A stretch of DNA of 64,000 nt from an uncultured bacterium (GCA_937928085.1 CALFVU010000006.1:248001-312000), one strand, 5' to 3'; shown: positions 36,842 through 47,050, counted from the first letter of the stretch. Notes: a model not told the origin generated them from the letters alone. Numbers and translations: made by a program.

Positions 36842-37660
36842 CTATGCACAGTAATACAAAATTTGAATTTCTTTTCTTTTAGATAAAGCGATAGATAATT
36901 CTTTCTCTATTTTTTTTATCACTTTGTAAACATTATATTCATTGATTTTTAAAAAATCTTGAATTTCTTTAAGAGAAATAATTCTTTTTTCTTTTTTCAA
37001 TTTAGACAAAAAATCTTTGTGATTTTTTTTAAAATCGGTTTTAAAATCCCTAAACAAAGTTTTACGTGAACTCTTAACGTTTTCTAATTGCTTTAAATAA
37101 TTTTTTTTGATTTTTCTAAATAAATTTTTGATTTCTTTATAGTCATAATGTGTGATTAAGTATTTTAACTCCGAGGTATCCAACTCTAGATGATAATATA
37201 ATTTAAAAATAATTCTTTCTAAAACAGAAAAATGATTTAACTTTTCCGAAAGAAGAAACCAAAAATGGATTCTTAATTCACTTCGAGTTATATATGTTTC
37301 GGATGTATTCGTTTCTATATTTAGATTCTCCAAAAGAGGGGTATACAAAGAATTCAAAGAAAATAATCTTTTTGATTTTAAATAACTATAAAAAGCATTT
37401 CTTAATCCTCCCCTTAAATATTGCAAAAAAGAAAAAGGAACTTGATCATTATATTTTTGTTCTAAAAGTTGATAATTCTGCAAAATTTTATCTAATTGAT
37501 ATTCTATAAATTCTACAATAAAATTTAATCTTGTATCTAAATCACTATGAATTTTTTTTAGTTCTTGAGAATTATAAAAGTAAATATATTGTATGATCTG
37601 ATTTTTATTCAAAGTTTTTTTATAACTATCGTAGAGATCATCGATTTGTTTTTGTTTCAT
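36842..37660 (-). CDS. Divergent sigma-factor-like regulator
   Basis: 272 aa from the ATG at 37660, which has GGAGG 5 nt upstream (the Met four codons earlier overlaps that site). The segment VPFSFLQYLRGGLRNAFYSYLKSKR resembles sigma region 2 (compare the FxTYAxxRIRGAxxDxLR pattern), and the C-terminus ends in a helix-turn-helix-like ISLKEIQDFLKINEYNVYKV (region-4-like). The middle is Lys-rich and variable. I infer a remote group 3/4 sigma factor or sigma-derived DNA-binding protein. It heads the minus-strand run that includes a STAS gene and rpsF-dnaB. Confidence 0.5.
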   Translation of the reverse strand: MKQKQIDDLYDSYKKTLNKNQIIQYIYFYNSQELKKIHSDLDTRLNFIVEFIEYQLDKILQNYQLLEQKYNDQVPFSFLQYLRGGLRNAFYSYLKSKRLFSLNSLYTPLLENLNIETNTSETYITRSELRIHFWFLLSEKLNHFSVLERIIFKLYYHLELDTSELKYLITHYDYKEIKNLFRKIKKNYLKQLENVKSSRKTLFRDFKTDFKKNHKDFLSKLKKEKRIISLKEIQDFLKINEYNVYKVIKKIEKELSIALSKRKEIQILYYCA

Positions 37661-37777
37661 TCTATCCTCCATAAATTTTTATATCTTTACTAAAAATTTA
37701 TCTTTTTAAACAAGATTTCTCTTTTTGTTGATTTTTTAAAAATTATGAGTTTTATTTAAACATTTTTTGACTTTTTC

Positions 37778-37804
37778 ATTATTTTCAAAAATTTCGAAAA
37801 TAAT
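37778..37804. repeat. Inverted repeat in divergent promoter region
   Basis: ATTATTTTC (37778-37786) and GAAAATAAT (37796-37804) are perfect 9-bp arms around a 9-nt loop, midway between the sigma-like gene and murF. TTGACT lies at 37767-37772. It could be an operator shared by both directions, though low-complexity A/T DNA makes chance symmetry more likely than usual. Confidence 0.3.
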
Positions 37805-37883
37805 TTAATTAAACTTTCAAAAGTATTAAAATGCAGTTTTGAAATGATTTGAAATTCTTTTTTTTAAAAAAAATGTGGACTTT

Positions 37884-39344
37884 ATGTTTTTATTAAATAA
37901 ACATTTTAAACAACAATATCAGTTTGAAATCTGGAAATTAAATCAAAATAAAATTTTATACGAAGATGATCTCGCAGTAAATCATTTAACTTTTGATACT
38001 AGAAAATTAAATGCTGGAGATTTTTTTATAGCTTTAAAAGGTCAAAGAGATGGACATCATTTTGTTTTTGATGCTTATCAAAAAGGAGCTAAAGGTGTTA
38101 TCATTGAACATTCTTTTAAAGAAAATTTGATCCATACTTATCAAAACTTTGATCGAGACTTTTGGGTAGTTTCAGTGCCGGATACAATGAATTTTTTACA
38201 CAAAATTTCTAATTATCATCGAAATTTTTTAAAAGCAAAAGTAATTGCGGTTTTAGGTTCAAATGGAAAGACTACCACAAAGGATTTTTTATTTCAAATG
38301 TTGCAATTTTTTGAAAAAAATGTTTATGCAACTTTAGGTAATTTTAATAATTCTATTGGATTACCTGTAAGTATACTAAATGCTCCTTTGGAAAGTAAAA
38401 TTTTAATCTTAGAATTAGGGATGAATCACCCCAAAGAAATTCAATTTCTAACAAATATAGCGGAACCAGACTGGGCTGTAATGACTTCAATAGGTCGGGA
38501 GCATTTAGAATTTTTTAAAGATGAATTCGAAGTAGCAAAAGCAGAATTAGAAGTTTTAGAAGGATTAAAAGAAAATTCATATTTTTTTTATCCATTACAA
38601 GCACCTTTAGTTGATTATGTACAGGATTATTGTATACAAAAAAAAATAAATTTAAGCTTGTTTGCTTTGGATAAACATCAAAGTTGCGAAGAGCAAATCA
38701 ATCCTTTAATAAAAAAACAAGTTGCAAAAATAAAAAAACAAACCTTATTTTGGAAACACTGGAAGATAGAAAATCCTAAGATTTTACATTTAGGAATGTT
38801 GAGTAATTTGTTTTTATCTTTTTTAGTTTGTTATGAAATGTTTTTACGAAATTCAGAAAGCGAAATTAATGTATTTCTTGAATTTATAACCAATATTCAA
38901 ATTCTTTCCAGACAAAGATTCGAAATTTTACCTTATAAAAATACATGGATTATTGATGATAGTTATAATGCAAATCCTGATTCTTTTATAATGGCTATAG
39001 AATCATTAAGAAACTTATTTCCGAATGAAAAATTAGGTTGTTTTGCCGGCTATATGGCAGAATTAGGTCATTATAGTAAGCTTGGACATAGAGTTGTAGG
39101 AGAGGCTTTAAAAAAACATTCAATTGATCTTTTGGGATTATGTGGAAAAGAAGATGTGTTAAATATTCAAGAAGGTTTTGGAAATTCTTATGTTTCTTAT
39201 TTCGAGAACAGTGAACTACTTGCCAATGCACTACGAAAACAAAATTTGAGCTTTTTAGAGGAGTATAGAGCTATTTTAATCAAAGGTTCTCGCTCTACGA
39301 AAATGGAAAAAATTACAGAAGTTTTTAGAAATTTATATGTTTGA
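37884..39344 (+). CDS. murF: UDP-MurNAc-tripeptide:D-Ala-D-Ala ligase
   Basis: 486 aa from the ATG at 37884 (an in-frame GTG lies 9 nt upstream). Adds D-Ala-D-Ala to the peptidoglycan precursor. Mur ligase features: LTFDTRKLNAGDFFIALKG, ATP-binding VLGSNGKTTTKDF, NFNNSIGLP, LELGMNHPKEI and the C-terminal DDSYNANPDSF. First gene of a murF-mraY-murD-ftsW-murG run with overlapping ends; the strand switches here. Confidence 0.95.
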   Translation: MFLLNKHFKQQYQFEIWKLNQNKILYEDDLAVNHLTFDTRKLNAGDFFIALKGQRDGHHFVFDAYQKGAKGVIIEHSFKENLIHTYQNFDRDFWVVSVPDTMNFLHKISNYHRNFLKAKVIAVLGSNGKTTTKDFLFQMLQFFEKNVYATLGNFNNSIGLPVSILNAPLESKILILELGMNHPKEIQFLTNIAEPDWAVMTSIGREHLEFFKDEFEVAKAELEVLEGLKENSYFFYPLQAPLVDYVQDYCIQKKINLSLFALDKHQSCEEQINPLIKKQVAKIKKQTLFWKHWKIENPKILHLGMLSNLFLSFLVCYEMFLRNSESEINVFLEFITNIQILSRQRFEILPYKNTWIIDDSYNANPDSFIMAIESLRNLFPNEKLGCFAGYMAELGHYSKLGHRVVGEALKKHSIDLLGLCGKEDVLNIQEGFGNSYVSYFENSELLANALRKQNLSFLEEYRAILIKGSRSTKMEKITEVFRNLYV

Positions 39345-40446
39345 ATATATTTATAATCATTTTGATGTGCCGGGATATTTTAGGGTTTTTAATTATGTAA
39401 GTTTTAGGGCTATTCTTTCCGGACTTACTTCTATGCTTATTACGTTTTTTGTTGGTGATAGAATTATTTTTCTCTTAAAGAAAATCAAATTTAGAGAAAC
39501 CATACGAGATGATGGCCCAAAAAGTCATCATAAAAAAGCTGGAACCCCTACGATGGGAGGGATTATCATTCTTCTTAGCTTAACAATATCTTGTGTTTTA
39601 TTCGGTAATTTTAGAAATTATTATTTTAATTTATTATTAGTATGTACTTTACTTCTAGGAGCTATTGGTTTTTGGGATGATTATACAAAAGTAGTTTTAA
39701 AAAATAAAAAAGGGCTGGATCCAAAATTAAAATTATTTCTTACTTTATTTGTATCAGGAGTTTTTTTGTTTTTATATTATTATTTTACACCCGATGTGGT
39801 TCAAAGAGAACAGGGGATTAGTTATAGAATCAATTCATTATTTGTTCCTTTTTATAAATATCCTTTGTTAACTATACCTTTAGGATTAGCATTTGTATTT
39901 TGGTTTTTTGTTATATTGGGTAGTATTCATGGAGTAAACTTGACAGATGGTCTGGATGGTTTAGCCATAGGTACAAGTGCTATTGTTGTGGTCACATTAG
40001 GTGTTTTTGCTTATCTTTCTGGTACTCCTAAAGTAGCAGATTATTTAAATATTCCATATATAGAAAAAGTACATGAAATTTCTGTGTTTCTCTCTGCGCT
40101 AACTGGTGCCAGTATAGGATTTTTATGGTTTAATGCACCTCCTGCAAAAGTGTTTATGGGCGATACAGGTTCTTTATCCATAGGTGGAGTAATAGGAATG
40201 ACAGTTGTAATTTTAAAAAAAGAAATTTTGTTATTGATTTTAGGAGGAATTTTTCTTATAGAAGCTTTATCGGTAATCTTGCAAGTATCTTATTTTAAAC
40301 TTACCGGAAAGCGAATTTTTAAAATGGCACCGATTCATCATCATTTTGAGCTTTCCGGTTGGCCTGAAACTCGAATTGTGATCCGATTTTGGCTTATTGG
40401 AATCATTTTGTCTTTAATTGCTATTTCTACTTTACGATTACAATGA
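39337..40446 (+). CDS. mraY: Phospho-MurNAc-pentapeptide transferase
   Basis: 369 aa with about ten membrane segments. Makes lipid I. Signature residues: DDGPKSHHKKAGTPTMGG, GFWDDYTKV, GVNLTDGLDGLA (catalytic Asp), FMGDTGSL and the C-terminal MAPIHHHFELSGWPETR. Overlaps murF by 8 nt and murD by 4 nt (ATGA). Confidence 0.97.
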   Translation: MFEYIYNHFDVPGYFRVFNYVSFRAILSGLTSMLITFFVGDRIIFLLKKIKFRETIRDDGPKSHHKKAGTPTMGGIIILLSLTISCVLFGNFRNYYFNLLLVCTLLLGAIGFWDDYTKVVLKNKKGLDPKLKLFLTLFVSGVFLFLYYYFTPDVVQREQGISYRINSLFVPFYKYPLLTIPLGLAFVFWFFVILGSIHGVNLTDGLDGLAIGTSAIVVVTLGVFAYLSGTPKVADYLNIPYIEKVHEISVFLSALTGASIGFLWFNAPPAKVFMGDTGSLSIGGVIGMTVVILKKEILLLILGGIFLIEALSVILQVSYFKLTGKRIFKMAPIHHHFELSGWPETRIVIRFWLIGIILSLIAISTLRLQ

Positions 40447-41840
40447 ATTTAAACAACAAAAATGTTCTTGTTCTTGGAGCTGGCGGTGTAAGTGGAAAAG
40501 CTATGGTAAATTTACTTAGAAATTATACACAACAAATTTTTGTATATGATCAAAATCCACAAATACAATTTGACAAAGATTTAGAAAATCTTTCCTCATT
40601 TGATTTTGAAAATATAAATCAAATTGAATTTTTAATCAAAAAATATCAATGGGACTATTGTTTTTTATCGCCAGGCTTTCCAAGAAGTTCAATAGTAGTC
40701 CGAACATTAAAAAACAATTCTATACCAGTAATTGGTGAATTGGATTTGGGTTATTATGCTCTTTTTTTTCTACTAAAAAAAAAGCCTTTTGTTGTAGCTA
40801 TTACGGGTACAGATGGCAAATCAACTACTACGAATTTAACTGCAGAGTTGTTACGAAGTCAAAACATTCGTGCAATAGAATGTGGAAATTACGGGATTCC
40901 TTTATCTGAAATTGCAAGTCAAACTATTAATCACAAAGAATTTGATGTGTTAGTAGTGGAATGTTCTTCTTATCAACTAGAACATCTTTTATATTTTAAA
41001 CCTGATATTTCGATGATTCTCAATATTGCTGAAGATCACTTAGATCGATATGATTCTTTAAAGGATTATCTAAAAGCAAAATTAAACATTGTTTCTTTAG
41101 TAGATAAAAATCACTACTTGATCACAACCAAAGATGTAGTGAAAAAAATTGTTGAATTGAATTTGAATGAAAATTTACCAGATATTAACATAGAAATCAT
41201 TAATTTCGATTGGTTAAACAAAGAGGGATATCGTTTTTTGGATTTTACTTTTTATTGGAGGGATCTAAAAGTAGATCATTTAAACCATAGAATGAATTTT
41301 TTATTTTCTATAAAAGCAGTTGAGCTTTTTTCTTTAAAAAAAGGAATTTTACTAAACAAAGAATCGTTAAACGAAACTTTTAAAAATTATTCTGGATTAC
41401 CATATCGGTTGCAATTTATAAAAAAAATTCATAACATTTCTTTTGTAAATGATAGTAAAGCTACGACTGTTCAGGCTGTAGTTTCTGCAATAAAGAATTT
41501 TAAAGATGAATATGTATTTTTATTACTTGGTGGCTTGGATAAGAACTTGAATTTTAGCGAAATTTTAGAATTAGATATTTATAAAAAAAACAAACTTTTT
41601 CTTTTTCCTTTTGGAGCTTCTGCTAAAAAAATCCAAAATCAATTGAATACAGAAAAAACATACCAAAATTTAGAATCAGCGTTTTTTGATGCAATACAAA
41701 AATCAAAAAAACTAAAAGAAGAAAAAATTGTGATTTTACTTAGTCCAGGTTGTGCATCGTTTGATCAATATAAAAATTACAAAGAAAGGGGAGAACATTT
41801 TAATCAACTTGTAGAAAAAGCAAATGAAGCTCTATCTTAA
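40443..41840 (+). CDS. murD: UDP-MurNAc-L-alanine:D-glutamate ligase
   Basis: 465 aa. Starts at the ATG in the ATGA overlap with mraY; the longer frame to 40389 lies inside mraY. Features: N-terminal NVLVLGAGGVSGKAM, ATP loop AITGTDGKSTTTN, VECSSYQLEHL, LNIAEDHLDRYDSLKDYL, NDSKATT and GGLDKN. Slightly longer than the usual 440-450 residues. Ends inside ftsW by 17 nt. Confidence 0.96.
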   Translation: MNLNNKNVLVLGAGGVSGKAMVNLLRNYTQQIFVYDQNPQIQFDKDLENLSSFDFENINQIEFLIKKYQWDYCFLSPGFPRSSIVVRTLKNNSIPVIGELDLGYYALFFLLKKKPFVVAITGTDGKSTTTNLTAELLRSQNIRAIECGNYGIPLSEIASQTINHKEFDVLVVECSSYQLEHLLYFKPDISMILNIAEDHLDRYDSLKDYLKAKLNIVSLVDKNHYLITTKDVVKKIVELNLNENLPDINIEIINFDWLNKEGYRFLDFTFYWRDLKVDHLNHRMNFLFSIKAVELFSLKKGILLNKESLNETFKNYSGLPYRLQFIKKIHNISFVNDSKATTVQAVVSAIKNFKDEYVFLLLGGLDKNLNFSEILELDIYKKNKLFLFPFGASAKKIQNQLNTEKTYQNLESAFFDAIQKSKKLKEEKIVILLSPGCASFDQYKNYKERGEHFNQLVEKANEALS

Positions 41841-42945
41841 AAGACTTATAAACATTAACAGTTCTATAGATTTATATTTCTTATTTTTTCTTTTTATTTA
41901 TATTTTATATGGTCAATGGATTCTTTCTTCTGCTTCTTCTATTATGGCATATCATCAAAAGTCTGATTTTTTTTATTACTCTAATAAACAAGTACTCTGG
42001 CATCTTTTAGGTTTATTGACGATGTTTATTTTTCTATATTTTCCTGTTCAAATATTAGAAAAATATTATAAAATAATTTTATATATTTCTATTGTATTAC
42101 TATTACTTGTTTTTGTGCCGGGAATTGGAAAGACTATTCAAGATAAAAATTCTTTTGATTTTAAACGATGGATACAAATTGGATTTATTTCATTTCAGCC
42201 TTCGGAATTTGTAAAAATTTCTTATCTTTGTTATCTCCCCCATTTAACAAAAGAAAGAAACATTTCTATAAAAAACGATTGGAAACTCTGGATTCCTTTT
42301 TTTATTATTCTTTTAGCTTTATTTTTACAGCCTCAATATGGAGTAATGATTTTATTTTTAATGACTTTCTTTTTTTTTCTAATTTTACGAGGCTTTTCAA
42401 TTTTTAAACTAGTGTCGATTGTAATTGTTTCGATTCCTTTTTTTATTTTCTTAACTATTTTGCAACCTTATCGTTGGGAAAGAATCAAAATCTGGTTAGA
42501 TCCTTATGCTTATCGATTTGATAAAGGTTATCAGTTAGTTATGTCTTTTCGTGCATTTTCTGATGGAAGTGTATTTGGCACTGATATTTCTCGATCAGTG
42601 GCTCATCGATACTTAACGTTTGGACATACAGATTTTATTTTTTCTTTACTTGCAAATAGCATGGGAATCATTGGTGTGTTTTTATTTTTATTATTGATAA
42701 TACTAATTTATATTCGTGGTTATCAATTAATTAAAAAAATCGATCATGAATTTAATTTCTTACTTGCTTCAGGAATTTTATTGTTTTTTATGCTACAGGT
42801 TATCGTAAATATTTCTGTTGCAACTGGACTTATTCCTACTACTGGAATTGGTCTGCCATTTGTTAGTTATGGTGGATCTTCATTAGTGAGTTATTATATT
42901 TTAATGGGAATTTTTCTTAATATTACAAAAAAAAGGACTTTATAA
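41824..42945 (+). CDS. ftsW: FtsW/RodA-type lipid II polymerase
   Basis: 373 aa with about ten membrane segments. SEDS glycosyltransferase that polymerises glycan strands at the septum. Motifs: SSASSIMAY in the first periplasmic loop, GFISFQPSEFVKI, DKGYQLVMSFRAFSDG, HTDFIFSLLAN and the C-terminal PTTGIGLPFVSYGGSSL. The context between murD and murG supports FtsW over RodA. Confidence 0.93.
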   Translation: MKLYLKRLININSSIDLYFLFFLFIYILYGQWILSSASSIMAYHQKSDFFYYSNKQVLWHLLGLLTMFIFLYFPVQILEKYYKIILYISIVLLLLVFVPGIGKTIQDKNSFDFKRWIQIGFISFQPSEFVKISYLCYLPHLTKERNISIKNDWKLWIPFFIILLALFLQPQYGVMILFLMTFFFFLILRGFSIFKLVSIVIVSIPFFIFLTILQPYRWERIKIWLDPYAYRFDKGYQLVMSFRAFSDGSVFGTDISRSVAHRYLTFGHTDFIFSLLANSMGIIGVFLFLLLIILIYIRGYQLIKKIDHEFNFLLASGILLFFMLQVIVNISVATGLIPTTGIGLPFVSYGGSSLVSYYILMGIFLNITKKRTL

Positions 42946-44009
42946 TGAAGCCTAATTTTTTGATTATTGCTGGTGGTACAGGAGGTCATATATCTCCGGG
43001 AATTGCTATTTACGAAGAATTGAAAAAAGATGGGCATACTTGTATTTTTGTTAGTTTAAAAAAAAACAAATATTACCCGGAATTCGAAAAAAAAAAGATT
43101 CCTGTAAAATTTATTGTTTCTCCAAAATTTTCTTTTCAATTAAATGAAATTTTTTTGTTTTTTCCCCTTTTTATTTATGCAACTTTTCAATCCATATTGA
43201 TTCTTATCAAAAATAAAGTTCAGATTTTGATAAGTATGGGAGGGTATCCTGCAGTTCCTATGTTACTTGCAGGGATTTTTCTAAGAAAAAAAATTTATCT
43301 ATGTGAGCAAAATGTAATACCGGGTAGAGTAACAAAAATTTTTTATCGATTTGCCAAAAAAGTATTTTTAACTTTTCCTATAGAAGGTGATTTATCGAAT
43401 GATCATCGTTTTGTGATCACAGGAAGTCCTTTTAGAGAAGAGCTTTTTGAATTTGCTACTCGTTTTAAGAAAAAAAATACAAAAAGAAAAACAATTTTTA
43501 TTATTGGTGGAAGTCAGGGAGCATTACAATTAAATCATATGATTCTAAATTTTTGGCAAAAATATCCCGAAGAGTCTAAGAAATTCAATTGGATTTTACA
43601 AACAGGTGAAAAACATCTAAAAGAAGTCATAGAAAAAAAAGAATCTTTATCTTTTAAGAATCAAATCATTTGTTTTGGATTTTCAACAAACATTTATGAA
43701 TACTTTGCAAAAGCTGATATACTTGTATGTCGCGCAGGTTCCGGCATTTTAAACGAGGCTATTTTATTTGGAATTCCAATGATTGCTATTCCTTTTCCTT
43801 ATGCAAAGGATAATCATCAGTTAAAAAATGCGGAGTATATAGAGAAAAAACATTTTGGTATTTCTATCAATACAAACACTACTGATCCGCATTTACTTTG
43901 GGAGGCCTTAAAAAAAATGATCCATCAACATTCCTTCTTTCTTGAACATCTTTCGAAAAATCGAATTTTACTTAATCCTTCGCAAATTATAAAAAAAGAA
44001 ATTATATAA
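42945..44009 (+). CDS. murG: MurG, lipid II-forming GlcNAc transferase
   Basis: 354 aa. Adds GlcNAc to lipid I at the inner face of the membrane. GT-B features: N-terminal IAGGTGGHISPGIA, GGYPAVPMLLAG, CEQNVIPGRVTK, IIGGSQGALQLN, and the donor site CRAGSGILNEAILFGIPMIAIPFP followed by DNHQLKNAEYIE. The start overlaps the ftsW stop as TAATG. Last gene of the cluster; murC, murB and ftsQ are absent here. Confidence 0.97.
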   Translation: MKPNFLIIAGGTGGHISPGIAIYEELKKDGHTCIFVSLKKNKYYPEFEKKKIPVKFIVSPKFSFQLNEIFLFFPLFIYATFQSILILIKNKVQILISMGGYPAVPMLLAGIFLRKKIYLCEQNVIPGRVTKIFYRFAKKVFLTFPIEGDLSNDHRFVITGSPFREELFEFATRFKKKNTKRKTIFIIGGSQGALQLNHMILNFWQKYPEESKKFNWILQTGEKHLKEVIEKKESLSFKNQIICFGFSTNIYEYFAKADILVCRAGSGILNEAILFGIPMIAIPFPYAKDNHQLKNAEYIEKKHFGISINTNTTDPHLLWEALKKMIHQHSFFLEHLSKNRILLNPSQIIKKEII

Positions 44010-44145
44010 AATTTCTTATTAAATTATTTATAAATTCTTTAAAGTTTTCCTTTTCAAAAAGATTTGACGTTTACTTTTTTTTATTAAAATTCGATCTAGA
44101 TAAAAAAAATTAACATATGAATAAGGTTCATAATCAGGAGATTAT

Positions 44146-45360
44146 ATGAAACTACACGAATATCAAGCAAAGGAAATTCTTAAAAGATATGGGGTAACAG
44201 TTAGGCCTGGCAAAGTCGTAGAGAAAAAAGAAGACCTTGCTAATGCCTACGAAGAAATTGGTGGAGGTATAGTTGCAGTTAAATCCCAAATTCATGCTGG
44301 AGGGAGAGGTAAAGGAATAATCTACGATGGTGAAGATCCATCAAAATCAAACAAAATTCTAGAAGGTGGTGTTAAAATAGCAAAAAATAAAGAAGAAGCT
44401 ATTGAATATGGTTCTAAAATTTTAGGAAACTATCTTGTAACACACCAAACCGGCGGAAAAGGAAAAAAAGTATTGAAAGTATATCTGGAAAAAGGTACTA
44501 ATTTTGTTCGCGAATTTTATGTGAGTATCCTACATGATCGCTCTATTAATAAACCCATTATTATGGCATCTTCAGAAGGTGGGATGGAAATTGAAGAAGT
44601 TGCGGCTAAATTTCCAGAAAAGATTATAAAGATTCCTATTGAACCAGCTATTGGTATGATGCCCTGGCAGGCAAGAGAAATTTTATATAGACTTCAAGTT
44701 AACGAAGAAACTTTTAAATCTGGAGTGAACTTTTTGTTAAACTTATGGAAAGTTTATGATAATGAAGATGCCTCTTTATTAGAAATCAATCCATTAGTGT
44801 TAAGTGCAGAAAATGAACTAGTAGCTCTTGACTGTAAATTTAGTTATGATGATAATGCTCTCTTTCGACATCCAGAAGCCAGAGAGCTACGAGATATAAC
44901 AGAAGAGGATCCATTAGAGTTGAAAGCTGGAGAATATAATTTAAACTATGTCCGTTTAGATGGAGAAGTAGGCTGCATGGTAAATGGAGCTGGTTTAGCT
45001 ATGGCAACAATGGATTTAATTAAACATGCTGGTTCTTTTCCTGCAAACTTTCTTGATGTTGGTGGTGGTGCAAATCCCACTAGTGTAGCAAATGGTTTTC
45101 GAATTATTTTGAGTGATCCTAACGTAAAAGCAATATTCGTAAATATTTTTGGTGGAATTGTACAATGTGATAGAGTAGCAAATGGAATTGTTCAAGCTGC
45201 AAAAGATGTTCATATACATTTACCTTTAATTGTTCGACTAAAAGGAACAAATGCAGATATTGCTGCGAAAATTTTATCAGATTCAGGTCTTTCAATCATA
45301 GTAGCTGATGAAATGGAAGATGCTGCTGAAAAAATAAAACAAGTCTTAAACAAAGCATAA
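44146..45360 (+). CDS. sucC: Succinyl-CoA ligase beta subunit
   Basis: 404 aa. ATP-grasp subunit of the TCA-cycle enzyme converting succinyl-CoA to succinate with nucleotide triphosphate formation. Features: [53 protein letters not shown] and the phosphohistidine-facing region [13 protein letters not shown], with [20 protein letters not shown] lies 6 nt before the ATG. Co-transcribed with sucD. Confidence 0.97.
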   Translation: MKLHEYQAKEILKRYGVTVRPGKVVEKKEDLANAYEEIGGGIVAVKSQIHAGGRGKGIIYDGEDPSKSNKILEGGVKIAKNKEEAIEYGSKILGNYLVTHQTGGKGKKVLKVYLEKGTNFVREFYVSILHDRSINKPIIMASSEGGMEIEEVAAKFPEKIIKIPIEPAIGMMPWQAREILYRLQVNEETFKSGVNFLLNLWKVYDNEDASLLEINPLVLSAENELVALDCKFSYDDNALFRHPEARELRDITEEDPLELKAGEYNLNYVRLDGEVGCMVNGAGLAMATMDLIKHAGSFPANFLDVGGGANPTSVANGFRIILSDPNVKAIFVNIFGGIVQCDRVANGIVQAAKDVHIHLPLIVRLKGTNADIAAKILSDSGLSIIVADEMEDAAEKIKQVLNKA

Positions 45361-45373
45361 GAAGGAGTATAAA

Positions 45374-46255
45374 ATGGCAGTTTTAGTAGATAAAAATACC
45401 CGATTAATAGTACAAGGGATTACTGGTAAAGAAGGAAGTTTTCATACCCAACAAATGATTGAATATGGTACGAATGTAGTCGGTGGAGTTACGCCGGGAA
45501 AAGGTGGACAAAAAACCGAACACGGGGTACCAATTTTTAACACGGTTCGAGAAGCAGTAGAAAAAACAGGTGCTAATGCAACAGTAATTTTTGTTCCTCC
45601 AGCATTTTCAGCAGATGCGATTTTAGAAGCTATTGCTGCTGAAATTCCCTTGATTGTTTGTATCACTGAAGGAATACCTACAAAAGATATGGCTCGAGTA
45701 TATACAGTGTTGCAAAATTCTAAATCTCGCTTGATAGGACCTAATTGCCCTGGTGTAATTAGTCCGGGAAAAGCAAAGATTGGAATTATGCCTGGTTTTA
45801 TTCATAAAGAAGGAACCATTGGAGTAGTATCAAGATCTGGAACATTAACATACGAAACAGTAGCACAACTAACTGCTGTAGGTTTAGGTCAAAGTACTTG
45901 TATTGGTATTGGAGGTGATCCAGTTATTGGAACAAAGCATAAAGATGCTGTAAAACTTCTTAATGAAGATCCCGAAACAGAAGGGATTATCATTATTGGA
46001 GAAATTGGTGGAACAGACGAAGAAGATGCTGCGGAATGGATTAAAGATCATGTTAAAAAACCAGTAGTTGGATTTATCGCAGGACAAACTGCACCTCCGG
46101 GTAAACGAATGGGACATGCTGGAGCCATCATATCAGGTGGTAAAGGTACAGCACAAAGCAAAATGGAAGCTATGAGAAAAGCAGGTATTACTGTTGTGGA
46201 AAATCCTGCCTATATTGGAAGAACAATGAAAGAACTTCTCCAATCTCGAAAATAA
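45374..46255 (+). CDS. sucD: Succinyl-CoA ligase alpha subunit
   Basis: 293 aa. CoA-binding subunit with the phosphorylated His. Features: [57 protein letters not shown] and the active-site [11 protein letters not shown] ribosome site AGGAGT precedes the ATG. A strong hairpin begins at its stop codon and separates it from the ubiquitin-like operon. Confidence 0.97.
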   Translation: MAVLVDKNTRLIVQGITGKEGSFHTQQMIEYGTNVVGGVTPGKGGQKTEHGVPIFNTVREAVEKTGANATVIFVPPAFSADAILEAIAAEIPLIVCITEGIPTKDMARVYTVLQNSKSRLIGPNCPGVISPGKAKIGIMPGFIHKEGTIGVVSRSGTLTYETVAQLTAVGLGQSTCIGIGGDPVIGTKHKDAVKLLNEDPETEGIIIIGEIGGTDEEDAAEWIKDHVKKPVVGFIAGQTAPPGKRMGHAGAIISGGKGTAQSKMEAMRKAGITVVENPAYIGRTMKELLQSRK

Positions 46256-46280
46256 AAGCGACTTTTGTCGCTTTATTTTT
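46255..46280 (+). terminator. Rho-independent terminator of sucCD
   Basis: AAAGCGAC (46255-46262) pairs with GTCGCTTT (46267-46274) around TTTT, then A and a T run. It suggests that the following five-gene operon has its own promoter in 46281-46324 or depends on read-through; no consensus promoter is evident there. Confidence 0.9.
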
Positions 46281-46324
46281 AAATTTTTGTTGCAATTTTT
46301 TTTAGTAAATCTAAAATAAAAATA

Positions 46325-47050
46325 ATGTTTTGGGATTATATAGAATTTTTATTGAATTCAAATACAAACACAAGAATCAACATAAATTTGCCTGATCGTA
46401 AAAAAAAGAAAAAATCAAAACAAATTCAATTTGTTGACTTAAGTGATCTAAGTAATTTTTCACAAAAGAAAGAAAAATCAATCCAACTCAATACAACAGT
46501 GTTAATTGAAGAGTATAAAGAATTTATAAAAGAACTTAAAGATCCTATAACGGGCGATCCTATAGAATTTTTAGAATATAGGAATTTATACCGTTGTAGA
46601 AATTGTACAGTATTATATCTTAAAGAAAGTTTCGAATTTTTATTACAACAAAATCATGGCAAATGTGTAAGTTGTGGTGCTTCTGATATAGAAGCTTTAG
46701 TTTATGATGGAGAAAGTATTAAAATTCAAAGATTTGATCCCGAATATGTAACCCTAGATAACTATACGTTTTTTGTGGGAAGATCAGTAAAGTTTTATGG
46801 GAAAGTAATCAAAATTTTACAAAGTAGAAGAGGAGATTATGCTCTGATGTTTGAAGATAAACCATGGGTAGAAGGTTTTAAATTAGTAGTATTTTATCCC
46901 ATTATGAATAAAGGAAAAGGTTTAAATCGATTGTTTTTAGAATCTTTAATGGGAAAAGAAATTTTAGTAAGGGGACTTTTGAAGAAACATGAGATTTATG
47001 GTTATGAAATTTTGATTTTTAAAAGAAATATGATTCTTGACATCAAATAA
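46325..47050 (+). CDS. RING-like zinc and OB-fold protein, candidate E3 ligase
   Basis: 241 aa, first gene of the ubiquitin-like operon. A basic, disordered N-terminus (Lys-rich near 26-32) is followed by KDPITGDPIEFLEYRNLYRC, Cys91/Cys94 and Cys114/Cys117 spaced by a helix, reminiscent of a RING or treble clef whose first metal pair has been replaced (DPITGDP, U-box-like). From about residue 148 an OB fold begins: VGRSVKFYGKVIKILQSRRG, FKLVVFYP and MGKEILVRGLLKKHEIYGYE, the pattern of a nuclease-associated nucleic-acid-binding OB domain. I infer a substrate adaptor or E3-like role from the zinc module plus the operon. A DNA/RNA-binding accessory protein is the alternative. Confidence 0.6.
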   Translation: MFWDYIEFLLNSNTNTRININLPDRKKKKKSKQIQFVDLSDLSNFSQKKEKSIQLNTTVLIEEYKEFIKELKDPITGDPIEFLEYRNLYRCRNCTVLYLKESFEFLLQQNHGKCVSCGASDIEALVYDGESIKIQRFDPEYVTLDNYTFFVGRSVKFYGKVIKILQSRRGDYALMFEDKPWVEGFKLVVFYPIMNKGKGLNRLFLESLMGKEILVRGLLKKHEIYGYEILIFKRNMILDIK

